Below, in pieces: positions 19,831 through 30,131 of a stretch of 64,000 nucleotides of DNA (the stretch's first letter is position 1; every line of letters starts with the position of its first letter). A model generated the notes under the pieces. That model searched no databases. It was not told the origin of the DNA and was given only the letters and a program-made list of their open reading frames with translations. Source of the DNA: an uncultured Maricaulis sp. (GTDB lineage Bacteria > Pseudomonadota > Alphaproteobacteria > Caulobacterales > Maricaulaceae); assembly GCF_947259345.1 (NCBI RefSeq), contig NZ_CAMYLS010000019.1, forward strand, positions 1-64,000, read 5' to 3'. The position numbers were made by a program, and so were the translations under genes.

Positions 19831-21200
19831 GCGGTCTCGTCTGCCAGAATGGAGTGAAGGGCCGATCGGTAGGCGTTTTCGACTTCCGGGCGGACGAGGG
19901 ATTGCCCGGCATGGACCCGGCACCGGCCCCCGACATGGACGCTGCGAACCTGCCGTGCATCTCCCGCGAAGAGCCAGCTGTCCAGCAGCGTGTCGCCGCT
20001 GCGTCCGGCCAGGACGGGATGGTCAGTCTCAAGCTCGACCAAGTCGGCCCGCTGCGCCGGGGCCAGACGGCCCGTGGGTTGCGCCAGGGCCTGGGCGCCG
20101 CCGCTCAGGCACGCCTCGAAAAGCGTCCGCCCCGTGCTGGCTCCCGTGCCAGCCAGGACATTGCGCGCGCGGCGGGAGAGTCGCTGGCCATATTCCAGCA
20201 GGCGGATCTCCTCGGCCAGATCGATCCGGATATGGCTGTCCGAGCCAATGCCGATACGTCCCTTGGCGGCGAGATAGTCGACGGCCGGAAACAGGCCATC
20301 GCCGAGGCTGGCCTCTGTGAGCGGGCAAAGCCCGGCCACGGCGCTCGAGGCGGCGAGGGCGATTGTCTCGTCTGTGTCCATATGCGTGGCATGAACGAGG
20401 CACCAGCGCTCATCGACGGGCTGATGATCCAGGAGATAGCGGACCGGGCGCTGGCCGGTCGCCGCGAGACAGGCTTCGACCTCTCCCGTCTGCTCGGCAA
20501 TGTGGATATGGACCGGACCGCCGTCCGCGAGCGGAAGAATGGCCGAGATATCATTCATGGACGCCGCGCGCAGGGAGTGCGGCGCGATCCCGATCCGGGC
20601 ATGGGACAGCGCTGACACATGCTTGCGGGCCGCTTCAACCAGCGCAGCAAAACTGTCCGCATCATTGAGGAAACGGCGCTGGCCGTGGCTCGCGGGCGCG
20701 TCATTGAAACCGGCATGGCGATAGAAGACGGGCAGGAGTGTGAGGGCTATGCCGGTCCGCCCGGCAGCGGCACAAATCCGCGCCCCCATCTCCCCCGGAT
20801 CGTCATAGGCTGCACCGGTCTGGTCATGATGGAGATAGTGGAACTCGCCAACAGCGGTATAGCCCGCCTCCAGCATTTCGATCTGGACCAGCGCGGCGAT
20901 CGCCTCAACGGCCTCGGGCGTCAGGCGGTCGATAAAGCGGTACATGACGTCGCGCCAGGACCAGAAGCTGTCCGCGCCCGGTCCGCGTCGCTCGGACAGG
21001 CCGGCCATGGCCCGCTGGAAGGCGTGGGAATGCAGATTGGCCATGCCAGGAACAACCGTTCCGAGACGGATCGCGTCTGGGCCGGGTGACTGATTGGCCT
21101 CAATGGATTTAATCAACCCGGTCGGATCAACCTGGATACGGACCTGGTCGGTCCAACCGTCAGGGAGCAGGGCCTGCGCGCAATGAAATTCAGTGGACAC
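19827..21200 (-). CDS. hutF: Formimidoylglutamate deiminase
   Basis: A 457-residue amidohydrolase-superfamily enzyme converting N-formimino-L-glutamate to N-formyl-L-glutamate and ammonia. Metal ligands are visible in NLHSHAFQR, HIHIAEQ, LVHATHMD and GIGSDSHIRID. HutF presence together with HutG means formimidoylglutamate is degraded via formylglutamate to glutamate and formate. First gene of the leftward hutF-hutC unit, divergent from hutIHGU. Confidence 0.95.
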   Translation of the reverse strand: MSTEFHCAQALLPDGWTDQVRIQVDPTGLIKSIEANQSPGPDAIRLGTVVPGMANLHSHAFQRAMAGLSERRGPGADSFWSWRDVMYRFIDRLTPEAVEAIAALVQIEMLEAGYTAVGEFHYLHHDQTGAAYDDPGEMGARICAAAGRTGIALTLLPVFYRHAGFNDAPASHGQRRFLNDADSFAALVEAARKHVSALSHARIGIAPHSLRAASMNDISAILPLADGGPVHIHIAEQTGEVEACLAATGQRPVRYLLDHQPVDERWCLVHATHMDTDETIALAASSAVAGLCPLTEASLGDGLFPAVDYLAAKGRIGIGSDSHIRIDLAEEIRLLEYGQRLSRRARNVLAGTGASTGRTLFEACLSGGAQALAQPTGRLAPAQRADLVELETDHPVLAGRSGDTLLDSWLFAGDARQVRSVHVGGRCRVHAGQSLVRPEVENAYRSALHSILADETA

Positions 21201-21238
21201 GGTGTCTCCCGGCTGGACAGACTCGAAAACGCGTCTTT

Positions 21239-21252
21239 ATTGTATAGACAAT
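21239..21252. promoter_or_regulatory. HutC-type operator between hutF and hutI
   Basis: ATTGTATAGACAAT is a near-perfect inverted repeat (ATTGT-N4-ACAAT) in the 89-base divergent region. It closely resembles the TTGTATA-type operators described for HutC repressors, so it probably controls both hut transcripts. Confidence 0.75.
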
Positions 21253-21289
21253 TAGCCGCTTGCAAAGACCCTGACCGGAGATCGCCCGC

Positions 21290-22498
21290 ATGCATTTCGA
21301 CCGATTGCTCACGGAAGCCCGCCTCGCGACCCTAGTCGCCGGTGATGATGGCTATGGCGTGATCGAGAAAGCGGCGCTCGGGATCAAGGACGGGCGCATC
21401 GCCTGGATCGGTCCAATGGATCAGGTGCCGGGCGAGGCCGATCAGGTCGACCGCCTGGCCAGCCGCTGGGTTACGCCGGCGCTGATTGATTGCCACACCC
21501 ATCTCGTCTTTGCCGGGGATCGGTCTGACGAGTTCGAGCGCCGCCTGGGCGGTGAGAGCTATGAGAGTATATCCCGCTCGGGCGGCGGCATCGCCCGAAC
21601 TGTCGCGGAAACGCGGCAGGCGGGTGCGGCGGAACTGGCTGGCAGCGCCCTGTCTCGTCTCGATGCCCTGGCCCAGGAAGGTGTCGGCACGGTCGAGATC
21701 AAATCCGGCTACGGCCTGACGCTAGAGAGCGAACGCACCATGTTGCGCGCCGCGCGCGGCGTCCAGCGCGCGTCTGGTATGCGGGTCTCAGCGACGCTGC
21801 TTGCGGCCCATGCCGTGCCCCCGGAATACAAGGGCGAGAGCGGCCGCTATATCGACGAAATCTGTATTCCGCTCATCCGCGAAGCCGCCCGCGACGGTCT
21901 CGCCGATGCGGTCGATGCCTATTGCGAAGGGATTGGTTTCTCACCCGAGGAGACCCGGCGCCTCTTCATCGCGGCCAAGGCGGTGGGTCTGCCGGTCAAA
22001 CTGCATGCGGACCAGTTGTCCGACACGGGCGGCGCCAAGCTGGTAGCCGAGTTTGGCGGCCTGTCCGCCGACCATATCGAATACACCAATGCGGACGGTG
22101 TCGCCGCCATGGCCAAGGCGGGTACGGTCGGCGTGCTGCTGCCCGGCGCTTTCTACGCCCTTGGCGAAACCAGATTGCCGCCGGTCGCTGCGATGCGGGC
22201 TGCCGGCGTGCCGATGGCCGTTGCGACCGACGCCAATCCGGGCACCTCGCCGCTGGTCTCCCTGCTTACCGCCGCCAACATGGCCTGCATCCTGTTCGGC
22301 CTGACCCTGCCGGAAGCCTTTGCCGGCATGACCCGGCATGCGGCGCGCGCGCTGGGTCTGCAGGACGAGATCGGAACGCTGGAAGTCGGCAAGGCCGCGG
22401 ATATCGCCATCTGGGACGTCGAACGTCCCGCAGAAATCATTCAATGGATCGGACGCCGGCCGCTGCACGGCCGCATCCTCGCAGGAGAGTGGCAGTGA
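21290..22498 (+). CDS. hutI: Imidazolonepropionase
   Basis: A 402-residue amidohydrolase that opens the imidazolone ring to give formimidoylglutamate. Metal motif [12 protein letters not shown], the loop [18 protein letters not shown] and [10 protein letters not shown] are all present, and length matches HutI (about 400). First gene of hutI-hutH-hutG-hutU; its stop overlaps the GTG start of hutH. Confidence 0.96.
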   Translation: MHFDRLLTEARLATLVAGDDGYGVIEKAALGIKDGRIAWIGPMDQVPGEADQVDRLASRWVTPALIDCHTHLVFAGDRSDEFERRLGGESYESISRSGGGIARTVAETRQAGAAELAGSALSRLDALAQEGVGTVEIKSGYGLTLESERTMLRAARGVQRASGMRVSATLLAAHAVPPEYKGESGRYIDEICIPLIREAARDGLADAVDAYCEGIGFSPEETRRLFIAAKAVGLPVKLHADQLSDTGGAKLVAEFGGLSADHIEYTNADGVAAMAKAGTVGVLLPGAFYALGETRLPPVAAMRAAGVPMAVATDANPGTSPLVSLLTAANMACILFGLTLPEAFAGMTRHAARALGLQDEIGTLEVGKAADIAIWDVERPAEIIQWIGRRPLHGRILAGEWQ

Positions 22499-24018
22499 CA
22501 GCTGTGACCATCAAACCGGGCGCCATGGCGCTGGCCGATTGGGCTGAAATCTGGCGTGGCGCCGAAATCCGCATCGATCCCGCAGCCAAGTCCGATGTCG
22601 ATGCGGCTGCCGCGACGGTCGACCGGCTGATCGCCTCGGGCCGGGCCGTCTACGGTCTCAATACCGGTTTCGGCAAGCTGGCCCAGACACGGATCGCCGA
22701 TGACGAGCTGGCGACTTTGCAGGAACGTCTTGTCCTGTCGCACGCGGCGGGGATTGGTGATCCGCTCGATGCGCGCATGGTCCGCCTGATCATGGCGCTG
22801 AAACTGGCCAGCCTGGGGCGCGGCGCGTCCGGTATTCGCTGGACCACGATCGAAGCCATCCAGGCGATGCTGGATGCCGATGTCCTGCCGGTCATCCCGT
22901 CCCAGGGATCGGTCGGCGCCTCGGGCGATCTGGCCCCGCTGGCGCATATGTCGGCCGCACTGATCGGGGCCGGCGATGTCACGTTAAAGGGCGAGCGCAT
23001 GCCGGCGCGGGACGGTCTGGCGAAGGCAGGTCTGGCACCGGTCCAGCTCGGTCCGAAGGAAGGGTTGGCCCTCCTGAACGGCACCCAGACTTCGACCGCG
23101 TTGGCCCTGGCTGGCCTGTTTGAGGTTGAAGCCGGCTTCCGCGCGGCCCTGGTCTCCGGGGCGCTCAGCGTCGATGCCGCGAAGGGTTCGGTCGCGCCCT
23201 TTGATCCGCGCATTCACAGCCTGCGCGGCCATCCTGGCCAAATCGATGTCGCGGCCTCCCTGCGGACGCTTCTGGAAGGCTCGAACATTCTCAAAAGCCA
23301 TGAAGGCTGCGAGAAAATCCAGGACCCGTACTGCCTGCGCTGCCAGCCGCAAGTCATGGGCGCTGTGCTCGACCTCCTACGCCAGGCCGGTGCCGTGCTG
23401 GAGCGCGAGGCCAATGCGGTCACGGATAACCCGCTCATCTTCACCGATACCGATGAAGCCATCTCCGGCGGCAATTTCCACGCCGAGCCGGTCGCCTTCG
23501 CCGCTGACCAGATCGCCATGGCCGCCTGCGAAATCGGCTCGATCTGCGAGCGCCGGATTGCGCTGCTGACCGACCCCGCCGTCTCCGGACTGCCAGCCTT
23601 CCTGACGCCCAATCCGGGTATCAATTCCGGCTTCATGATCGCCCATGTCACGGCCGCGGCCCTGGTCTCGGAGAACAAGCAGAAAGCCTATCCGGCCTCG
23701 GTCGACAGCATTCCGACCTCGGCCAATCAGGAAGACCATGTTTCGATGGCGACCCATGGCGCCTTTCGCCTTTTGAAAATGGCGGAAAACCTCCATGCGG
23801 TGGTCGGAATCGAGCTGCTCTGCGCTGCCCAGGGCACGGATTTCCATGACGGGTTGACCTCCTCGCCAGTGCTGGAAGCCGCCAAGGCGCACTTGCGCTT
23901 GACGGTTCCCGCCTATGGCGATGACCGTTATTTTGCCGACGACATCGCCAGTGCGCGCGATCTCGTGACGGGCAGGGGGCTTGTCGCGGATGCGGGCACG
24001 CTTCCCGGGATTGCCTGA
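22495..24018 (+). CDS. hutH: Histidine ammonia-lyase
   Basis: A 507-residue enzyme that removes ammonia from histidine to form urocanate. The ASG triplet forming the MIO electrophile is at residues 142-144 ([14 protein letters not shown]), matching the known numbering, and GSNILKSH and NPGINSGFM are family signatures. I choose GTG 22495, which overlaps the hutI stop (GTGA) and gives the normal length; longer in-frame openings run antisense-like through hutI. Its stop shares one base with the hutG start. Confidence 0.96.
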   Translation: MTAVTIKPGAMALADWAEIWRGAEIRIDPAAKSDVDAAAATVDRLIASGRAVYGLNTGFGKLAQTRIADDELATLQERLVLSHAAGIGDPLDARMVRLIMALKLASLGRGASGIRWTTIEAIQAMLDADVLPVIPSQGSVGASGDLAPLAHMSAALIGAGDVTLKGERMPARDGLAKAGLAPVQLGPKEGLALLNGTQTSTALALAGLFEVEAGFRAALVSGALSVDAAKGSVAPFDPRIHSLRGHPGQIDVAASLRTLLEGSNILKSHEGCEKIQDPYCLRCQPQVMGAVLDLLRQAGAVLEREANAVTDNPLIFTDTDEAISGGNFHAEPVAFAADQIAMAACEIGSICERRIALLTDPAVSGLPAFLTPNPGINSGFMIAHVTAAALVSENKQKAYPASVDSIPTSANQEDHVSMATHGAFRLLKMAENLHAVVGIELLCAAQGTDFHDGLTSSPVLEAAKAHLRLTVPAYGDDRYFADDIASARDLVTGRGLVADAGTLPGIA

Positions 24019-24830
24019 TGGACGTCTTCACACTCAAGCGCGGTTCCTCGCCGCTCGTTGTTTCCATGCCGCATTCCGGCACGGCCCTGGCGCCGGGACT
24101 GGCAGAGCGCTTGAGCGAGCCGGCGGGCGGCCTGCCGGATACGGACTGGCACATTCCGGAACTCTACGACTTTCTTGACGGGCTGGGCGCGACGATCATC
24201 CGCGCCAATTATTCGCGCTATGTCATCGATCTCAATCGCGACCCGACGGGCTCCTCGCTCTATCCCGGCCAGGCGACGACGGATCTGGTGCCGACAACCC
24301 TGTTTGACGGCACACCGATCTACAAGGACGGCGAGGCGCCCGATGATGACGAGGTCGAGCAGCGCCGCACCGACTACTATGACCCCTACCACCGTGCCCT
24401 GACCGAAACGCTGATGGCGACCCGTATGGAGCATGGCTATGCCTTGCTCTGGGACGCGCATTCCATTGCATCCGAAGTGCCGCGCCTGTTCGAGGGCGTA
24501 CTGCCCGACCTCAATCTGGGCACGAATGGCGGCGAGAGCTGTGACCGCATGATCGAGCGCTGGGCGGTCAAGGCGATGATGGATCACGAGGAATACGCCT
24601 CCATCGTCAATGGCCGTTTCAAGGGTGGCTTCATCACCCGCGCCTTTGGCCGTCCGAGCCAGAATATCCATGCCCTGCAAATGGAACTCGCCCAGTCCGC
24701 CTATATGAGCGAGGCGCCGCCCTGGACGCTGGAGACGGCCAAGGCCGACCAGCTCCGCGCCGCGCTCAAGGATGTCATGAAAGCCGCCCTGGACGCGGCC
24801 AAAAGTCTCTATTCCGGAGAAGTGAAGTAA
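24018..24830 (+). CDS. hutG: N-formylglutamate deformylase
   Basis: A 270-residue amidohydrolase of the FGase family, producing glutamate and formate from N-formylglutamate. Motifs include SMPHSGTAL, the DLNRDP segment and LLWDAHSI, with the histidines and acids expected for a metal site. Start ATG overlaps the hutH TGA (TGATG). The pairing with hutF confirms the formate-releasing branch rather than the formamide-releasing one. Confidence 0.95.
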   Translation: MDVFTLKRGSSPLVVSMPHSGTALAPGLAERLSEPAGGLPDTDWHIPELYDFLDGLGATIIRANYSRYVIDLNRDPTGSSLYPGQATTDLVPTTLFDGTPIYKDGEAPDDDEVEQRRTDYYDPYHRALTETLMATRMEHGYALLWDAHSIASEVPRLFEGVLPDLNLGTNGGESCDRMIERWAVKAMMDHEEYASIVNGRFKGGFITRAFGRPSQNIHALQMELAQSAYMSEAPPWTLETAKADQLRAALKDVMKAALDAAKSLYSGEVK

Positions 24831-26501
24831 ATGTCCCAGACCCGCCGCGACAATTCCCGCATCATCCGCGCCAAGCATGGCAGCGAACTGGACGCCATGC
24901 ATTGGGCCGCCGAGGCGCCCTTGCGGATGCTGATGAATAATCTCGACCCCGAAGTGGCCGAGAAGCCGGAAGAACTGGTCGTCTATGGCGGGATCGGCCG
25001 GGCGGCGCGCGACTGGGAGAGCTATGACCGCATCGTCGCGACCCTGAAACGCCTCAAGGAAGACGAGACCCTGCTGGTCCAGTCCGGCAAGCCGGTCGGC
25101 GTGTTCCGCACGCACAAGGATGCGCCGCGCGTCCTGATCGCCAATTCCAATCTCGTGCCCAACTGGGCCAATTGGGATCATTTTCGCGAGCTCGATAAGA
25201 AGGGTCTGATGATGTACGGCCAGATGACGGCCGGTTCCTGGATCTATATCGGCTCGCAGGGCATCGTTCAGGGCACGTATGAGACTTTCGTCGAAGCCGG
25301 TCGCCAGCATTACAATGGCGATCTCACTGGCAAGTGGATCCTGACCGGTGGCCTGGGTGGCATGGGCGGCGCCCAGCCGCTCGCCGCGACCATGGCCGGT
25401 GCCTCGATGCTGGCGGTGGAATGCCAGCCCAGCCGGATCGAGATGCGTTTGAAGACCGGCTATCTCGACAAGAGCACGGACAATCTCGACGACGCCCTGG
25501 CCATGATCAACGCGGCCTGCGCCAAGGGCGAGGCGGTCTCGGTCGGCCTCCTGGGCAATGCGGCGGAAGTCTTCCCGGAACTGGTGCGTCGCAGCGTCAA
25601 GCCAGACATGGTCACCGACCAGACCTCGGCCCACGATCCGGCCAATGGCTATCTCCCCGCCGGCTGGACGCTGGCCGAATGGGACGACAAGCGCGCGAGC
25701 GATCCCGCCGCCGTCGAGGCTGCTGCCAAGGCCTCCATGGCGGAACAGGTCAAAGCCATGCTGGCCTTCTGGGAGCAGGGTATTCCGACGCTCGATTATG
25801 GCAATAATATCCGCCAGATGGCGCATGATGAGGGCGTCTCGAACGCCTTCGATTTCCCCGGCTTCGTGCCGGCCTATATCCGTCCGCTGTTTTGCCGCGG
25901 CATCGGTCCCTTCCGCTGGGCGGCGCTGTCGGGTGATCCGGAGGATATCTACAAGACCGACGCCAAGGTGAAGGAACTCATCCCGGACAATCCGCATCTT
26001 CACCGCTGGCTCGAGATGGCGCGCGAGCGCATCCACTTCCAGGGCCTGCCGGCGCGCATCTGCTGGGTCGGCCTGGGCGAACGCCACAAGCTGGGTCTCG
26101 CCTTCAATGAAATGGTCCGCACGGGCGAGCTCTCTGCCCCGGTCGTGATCGGCCGCGATCACCTCGATTCAGGCTCGGTCGCCAGCCCGAACCGTGAAAC
26201 CGAAGCCATGATGGACGGCTCCGACGCCGTCGCCGACTGGCCGCTCCTCAACGCCCTCCTCAACACCGCCTCGGGCGCAACCTGGGTCTCGCTGCATCAT
26301 GGCGGCGGGGTCGGCATGGGCTATTCCATGCATTCCGGCCAGGTCGTCCTCGCCGACGGTACCGAAGACGCCGCCGCCCGCGTTGGCCGCGTGCTCTGGA
26401 ATGATCCGGGGACCGGCGTGATGCGCCATGCGGATGCGGGCTATGAGATTGCGAAGGATTGCGCCCGCGAGCAGGGGCTGGATTTGCCGAGCGTGGAGTA
26501 G
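24831..26501 (+). CDS. hutU: Urocanate hydratase
   Basis: A 556-residue NAD-dependent urocanase, step 2 of the pathway. The NAD-binding stretch [22 protein letters not shown], the conserved [15 protein letters not shown] and [12 protein letters not shown] motifs are present, and the length is typical. Begins directly after the hutG stop. Last gene of the operon; no clear terminator follows. Confidence 0.97.
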   Translation: MSQTRRDNSRIIRAKHGSELDAMHWAAEAPLRMLMNNLDPEVAEKPEELVVYGGIGRAARDWESYDRIVATLKRLKEDETLLVQSGKPVGVFRTHKDAPRVLIANSNLVPNWANWDHFRELDKKGLMMYGQMTAGSWIYIGSQGIVQGTYETFVEAGRQHYNGDLTGKWILTGGLGGMGGAQPLAATMAGASMLAVECQPSRIEMRLKTGYLDKSTDNLDDALAMINAACAKGEAVSVGLLGNAAEVFPELVRRSVKPDMVTDQTSAHDPANGYLPAGWTLAEWDDKRASDPAAVEAAAKASMAEQVKAMLAFWEQGIPTLDYGNNIRQMAHDEGVSNAFDFPGFVPAYIRPLFCRGIGPFRWAALSGDPEDIYKTDAKVKELIPDNPHLHRWLEMARERIHFQGLPARICWVGLGERHKLGLAFNEMVRTGELSAPVVIGRDHLDSGSVASPNRETEAMMDGSDAVADWPLLNALLNTASGATWVSLHHGGGVGMGYSMHSGQVVLADGTEDAAARVGRVLWNDPGTGVMRHADAGYEIAKDCAREQGLDLPSVE

Positions 26502-26515
26502 GGGCGGTAGCGGCC

Positions 26516-26761
26516 ATGATCAGACTGCTTGCCAAGGCGTGGGCTTTGATTTTTGCCGGGATGGCGGTCTGGTTTGGTTGGCTGTTTGCGGTGGTCTACT
26601 GGAGCAATCGCGCGTGTTTCGACGAGAACGGCCGGTGTCTCGTGGACGGCGTGGTGCATCACGACTCGACCTTCGTCTATTTCTGGATCGTATTGCTTTC
26701 GCTTGTTTCTGCGTTGGCCGGGGCGGTCTGTGATAGCCGTTTGCGACGGCCTGATAGCTGA
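26516..26761 (+). CDS. Small membrane protein, function unknown
   Basis: An 81-residue protein with two hydrophobic helices (about residues 4-27 and 51-73) separated by a loop with two cysteines (ACFDENGRC). It starts 14 bases after hutU, so it may ride on the hut transcript. I see no family resemblance and no enzymatic motif; the ribosome-binding site is ordinary. Confidence 0.55.
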   Translation: MIRLLAKAWALIFAGMAVWFGWLFAVVYWSNRACFDENGRCLVDGVVHHDSTFVYFWIVLLSLVSALAGAVCDSRLRRPDS

Positions 26762-26846
26762 TGGTGTCGTTTGTGCAATCACCATTGTCCCGCAAACACA
26801 TTGGGACCCCTATGCGGTACCTTCTCCGGCGAACTTCCCGACATCT

Positions 26847-26920
26847 GGGTCCCGGCTCTGCGCCCCGCCTTCGCGGGGCAGGAGCCTGCGCCCGCGAATG
26901 CGGGTGGCCGGGATGACAAG
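26847..26920. repeat. Dispersed intergenic repeat, second copy
   Basis: GGGTCCCGGCTCTGCGCCC, a hairpin CCCCGC-CTT-CGCGGGG and a distal GGGATGACAAG (26910-26920) match the element at 6294-6345. It also has an additional GC hairpin (CCCGCGAATGCGGG). It lies between the small membrane protein and kbl, with no gene in the 214-base gap. Confidence 0.6.
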
Positions 26921-26975
26921 GCAAGGGCAGGGCAATAGAAGGTGGGCAACACAGACTCACCCTTGGGAGCCCTTC

Positions 26976-28178
26976 ATGTCCGACGCCTTTTTTGCCGACC
27001 TCAAAGCCGAACTCGCCCAGATCGACGCTGACGGGCTGTACAAGCGCGAGCGGATCATCACCTCGCAACAATTCTCCGAGATCGATGTGTCGGCGGACGG
27101 GGCGTCGAGCCATGTCATCAATTTCTGCGCCAACAACTATCTCGGCCTGGCCAATAGACCCGAGCTGATCGAGGCCGCCAAGAAGACGCTCGACAGCCAT
27201 GGTTTCGGCGTCGCCTCGGTGCGTTTCATCTGCGGCACTCAGGACCTGCACAAGCAGCTGGAAGCCAGGATCGCGGCCTTCACCGGCTGCGAGGATGCCA
27301 TCCTCTATGCCGCCGCCTTTGACGCCAATGGCGGTGTGTTCGAACCGCTTCTGGGGCCGGAGGATGCGATCATCTCCGATGCGCTCAACCATGCCTCCAT
27401 CATTGATGGCGTGCGCCTGTGCAAGGCGAAACGCTATCGCTATGCCAATTCCGACATGGCGGACCTCGAGGCCCAGCTGAAACAGGCCCGGGCCGATGGC
27501 GCGCGCCATATCCTGATCGTCACCGATGGCGTCTTCTCGATGGATGGCTATATCGCCGACCTCAAATCCATCGTCCGCCTGGCCAAACAGTATGACGCGC
27601 TGACCATGGTCGATGACTGCCATGCCCATGGTTTCATGGGCGCAAAGGGTCGCGGTACGCCGGAACATTGCGGTGTCCTCGGCGAGATCGACATCATCAC
27701 CGGCACGCTGGGCAAGGCGCTGGGCGGAGCGATGGGCGGTTTCACCGCCGCGCGCCAGGAAATCATCGACATGCTGCGCCAGCGCTCGCGGCCCTATCTG
27801 TTCTCGAACTCGCTGGCACCGGCCATTGTCGGCGCCTCGCTGAAAGCGCTCGACATGGTCGCCGAGGGCGATGATCTGCGCGCCCGCCTGTTCGATAATG
27901 CCAAACGCTTCCGCACCGGCATGAGCGAGGCCGGTTTCGACCTCCTGCCCGGCGAGCATCCGATCATCCCGGTCATGCTGGGCGATGCCAAGCTGGCCCA
28001 GGACATGGCCACCAGGCTGATGGGCGAGGGCGTCTATGTGATCGGCTTCTTCTTCCCCGTCGTGCCCAAGGGCAAGGCCCGCATCCGCACTCAGATGTCC
28101 GCGGCCCACACGCCGGAGCAGATCGACCGCGCCGTGGCGGCGTTCAGCAAGGTAGGCAAGGAGCTCGGGGTTATCTAG
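26976..28178 (+). CDS. kbl: Glycine C-acetyltransferase (2-amino-3-ketobutyrate CoA ligase)
   Basis: A 400-residue PLP enzyme of the alpha-oxoamine synthase family that cleaves 2-amino-3-ketobutyrate with CoA to glycine and acetyl-CoA. The PLP lysine lies in [10 protein letters not shown] (Lys247), with [10 protein letters not shown] for cofactor stacking and NNYLGLAN near the N-terminus. ATG 26976 follows GGGAG. It is the partner of threonine dehydrogenase; tdh is on the same strand but 3.9 kb downstream, not adjacent as usual. Confidence 0.95.
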   Translation: MSDAFFADLKAELAQIDADGLYKRERIITSQQFSEIDVSADGASSHVINFCANNYLGLANRPELIEAAKKTLDSHGFGVASVRFICGTQDLHKQLEARIAAFTGCEDAILYAAAFDANGGVFEPLLGPEDAIISDALNHASIIDGVRLCKAKRYRYANSDMADLEAQLKQARADGARHILIVTDGVFSMDGYIADLKSIVRLAKQYDALTMVDDCHAHGFMGAKGRGTPEHCGVLGEIDIITGTLGKALGGAMGGFTAARQEIIDMLRQRSRPYLFSNSLAPAIVGASLKALDMVAEGDDLRARLFDNAKRFRTGMSEAGFDLLPGEHPIIPVMLGDAKLAQDMATRLMGEGVYVIGFFFPVVPKGKARIRTQMSAAHTPEQIDRAVAAFSKVGKELGVI

Positions 28179-28218
28179 ACTTCTTGCCCTCCAAGCGTGT
28201 GATGATTATGGTTGCACC

Positions 28219-28641
28219 ATGGAGATGGTTTTGCCTCATCTGTTCAGCCTTCAAGGGCGTGTGAACCGCGTCGAATATGTGACCGGGCTGTTGGCCGCGA
28301 TTCCAGTTGGGCTTGCTGTTGGTATCTTGTTCATTGGATTGGCCTTTCTCGGGGGGCGTCTGACGGGACAGAACTGGATCGACGCGTACCCGATATGGAT
28401 CTCGATACCTGGGTTTCTTGTCGTATTTGCTTCGTGGGGGAGTTTTTTCGTCCGACGCTGGCATGACTTTGGAATGGCGATATGGGTGTCGGTTCCCTTG
28501 TTTGGTTTGATGTTGTTCACACAGATTGCCTGGCTTGATGGTCTTGTCCTCGTGTTCTCCGGGCTGGTGCCGAGTGTCCCGACGACAAACCGTTTTGGCG
28601 AGACGCCTGGCGCGGTCGCCGGTGCGAGAGAATTGGCGTGA
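28219..28641 (+). CDS. DUF805 (YhaH-like) membrane protein
   Basis: A 140-residue protein with the DUF805 pattern: GRVNRVEYVTG at the N-terminus, three to four hydrophobic segments, the RRWHDFGMAIW motif between helices and a C-terminal NRFGETP. Function of the family is unknown. It follows kbl by 40 bases on the same strand. Two nearby ATGs (28219, 28225) are possible starts. Confidence 0.8.
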   Translation: MEMVLPHLFSLQGRVNRVEYVTGLLAAIPVGLAVGILFIGLAFLGGRLTGQNWIDAYPIWISIPGFLVVFASWGSFFVRRWHDFGMAIWVSVPLFGLMLFTQIAWLDGLVLVFSGLVPSVPTTNRFGETPGAVAGARELA

Positions 28642-28747
28642 GCCGCATGCGGTTGCGTCTTTCGTTGGAATTGACCGGAGCGGGCGGGGACGGGCTCGTT
28701 CCTTTTCCCCCTCACGCTTTCCCCAAACACGCGTAGTGTGCCCCGCA

Positions 28748-28772
28748 CAAATTCGCCTCATCGGCGAATTTG
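28748..28772. other. Hairpin in the intergenic region
   Basis: CAAATTCGCC (28748-28757) pairs with GGCGAATTTG (28763-28772) over 10 bp with a five-base loop. No T-run follows on either strand, so it may be a protein site or a weak terminator after the DUF805 gene. Confidence 0.4.
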
Positions 28773-28826
28773 CATCCGAATGATCGCCGGGGGGCATCAC
28801 ACGGGTAACGTGAACAGGGGACTGAC

Positions 28827-30005
28827 ATGACGGATACCAGCGAAGTGACTGCAAGCAGCGCCCGTCCATCGGACGAGATGCTGCCTTTCCTGAACAATTT
28901 CCACGACATCTTCACCACGATCGGTGTGCTCATCCTGCTGGCGGGCCTTGGTGCCGGTGCCGGCCAGGTGATGGCGGGGCTTGGCCTCGATGAGGGCGAA
29001 CAGGCCTGGCAGAACGCGCTCATGGCGCTGATCGGCGGGATCGGGATCTTTGCCTGGCTGCTCTCTGCCCTCCTGGTCGGCAAACAGCGCCGCATCCTGC
29101 CGGGCATCGTCCTGTCGGGCGTGTTCGGTGTGGCGACCATGATCGTGCTGGTCTGGGGTTATGCCCAATTCCTGATCCATGGCGCCGGGATTTCCGAGGA
29201 CAGTTTTTCTATCACCGATGATGCGGTCGAGAATATGGAATTCGGCCGCGAGGCGGTGAACATGGTTCTGGCGCAGCTGCCAGCCTCGATCCGCTTCATG
29301 CCGATCGTCTTCGGTCTCGCCTTCCTGCTGCCGGTCACGGCCTATTATGTCAGCTATCGCCTGCCCTTTGCGGGTGGCCTGATGGGCGTTGGCGTTGTTC
29401 TGACGGCGGTCATGACCTTGCTGGCAATCGATCCCTATACAGTGATCGTCTGGTCCCCGACCATTAATGTCGCCGCCGGTGGTGCCCTGTTGCTGGCCGG
29501 TATCCTCTTCGACGCCCGGGACCCGGGCCGCGAGACTCGGCTGTCCGGTACGGCGTTCTGGCTGCACTTCTTCGCGGCCCCCATCTTGCTGGGCGCAGTG
29601 CTGAACATCACCCAGACCGGCTGGACCTTTCAGGAGAGTGATTTCGCCAATCCGGAAAATCTCAACCTGTTCGCCGCCCTGGCAACCGACAGTGCCGAGT
29701 CGATGCGTCTGGCCGTCACCGCACTGACCGTGATTGGTCTTTTCGCCCTGGTCTCGCTGCTGATCAATCGCCGTGCCCTGATCGTCTCGGGTCTTGTCAC
29801 CGCGGGTGTTTCGATCGGGGTGATCGTCAATGGGTCCGATCTGGGAGCCGGCGCGGTCGTGGCTGTGACCTTGCTGGTCCTGGGCGCCGTCGTGGTGCTG
29901 CTGGGGGCCGCCTGGAACCCGGTCCGCCGGATCTTGCTGGCCCCGATCCCGCAGGCCGGCCCGCTTGGGCGCATCTTTCCGCCGGTCAGTGCCGCTGAAG
30001 GCTAG
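28827..30005 (+). CDS. Polytopic membrane protein, function unknown
   Basis: A 392-residue protein with about ten hydrophobic helices starting near residue 28, few charged residues within them and no catalytic motif I recognise. It has small loops (SEDSFSITDD, QESDFANPEN) between helices. A family resembling uncharacterised alphaproteobacterial membrane proteins is likely, but I cannot name it. It is a single-gene unit ended by a strong terminator (30031-30065). Confidence 0.7.
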   Translation: MTDTSEVTASSARPSDEMLPFLNNFHDIFTTIGVLILLAGLGAGAGQVMAGLGLDEGEQAWQNALMALIGGIGIFAWLLSALLVGKQRRILPGIVLSGVFGVATMIVLVWGYAQFLIHGAGISEDSFSITDDAVENMEFGREAVNMVLAQLPASIRFMPIVFGLAFLLPVTAYYVSYRLPFAGGLMGVGVVLTAVMTLLAIDPYTVIVWSPTINVAAGGALLLAGILFDARDPGRETRLSGTAFWLHFFAAPILLGAVLNITQTGWTFQESDFANPENLNLFAALATDSAESMRLAVTALTVIGLFALVSLLINRRALIVSGLVTAGVSIGVIVNGSDLGAGAVVAVTLLVLGAVVVLLGAAWNPVRRILLAPIPQAGPLGRIFPPVSAAEG

Positions 30006-30030
30006 CGAGCCATTGAACGACTGAAAGCTG

Positions 30031-30065
30031 AACCGCCCGGTGGTCCTCATCGGGCGGTTTTTTTT
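30031..30065 (+). terminator. Rho-independent terminator
   Basis: AACCGCCCG (30031-30039) pairs with CGGGCGGTT (30051-30059), with an 11-base loop and a run of eight T. It closes the membrane-protein gene ending at 30005. Confidence 0.9.
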
Positions 30066-30131
30066 GGTGCCGCATTTACCCGCCGCACGCGAGCACCGAT
30101 CATGGGGTCGAGTCGCAGGGGCGTGATCGTC

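Noticed and set aside
23928-26162. A 744-codon minus-strand frame opposite hutG-hutU
   Set aside because: Same reason: shadow of well-recognised hut genes, no motif, no ribosome-binding site.
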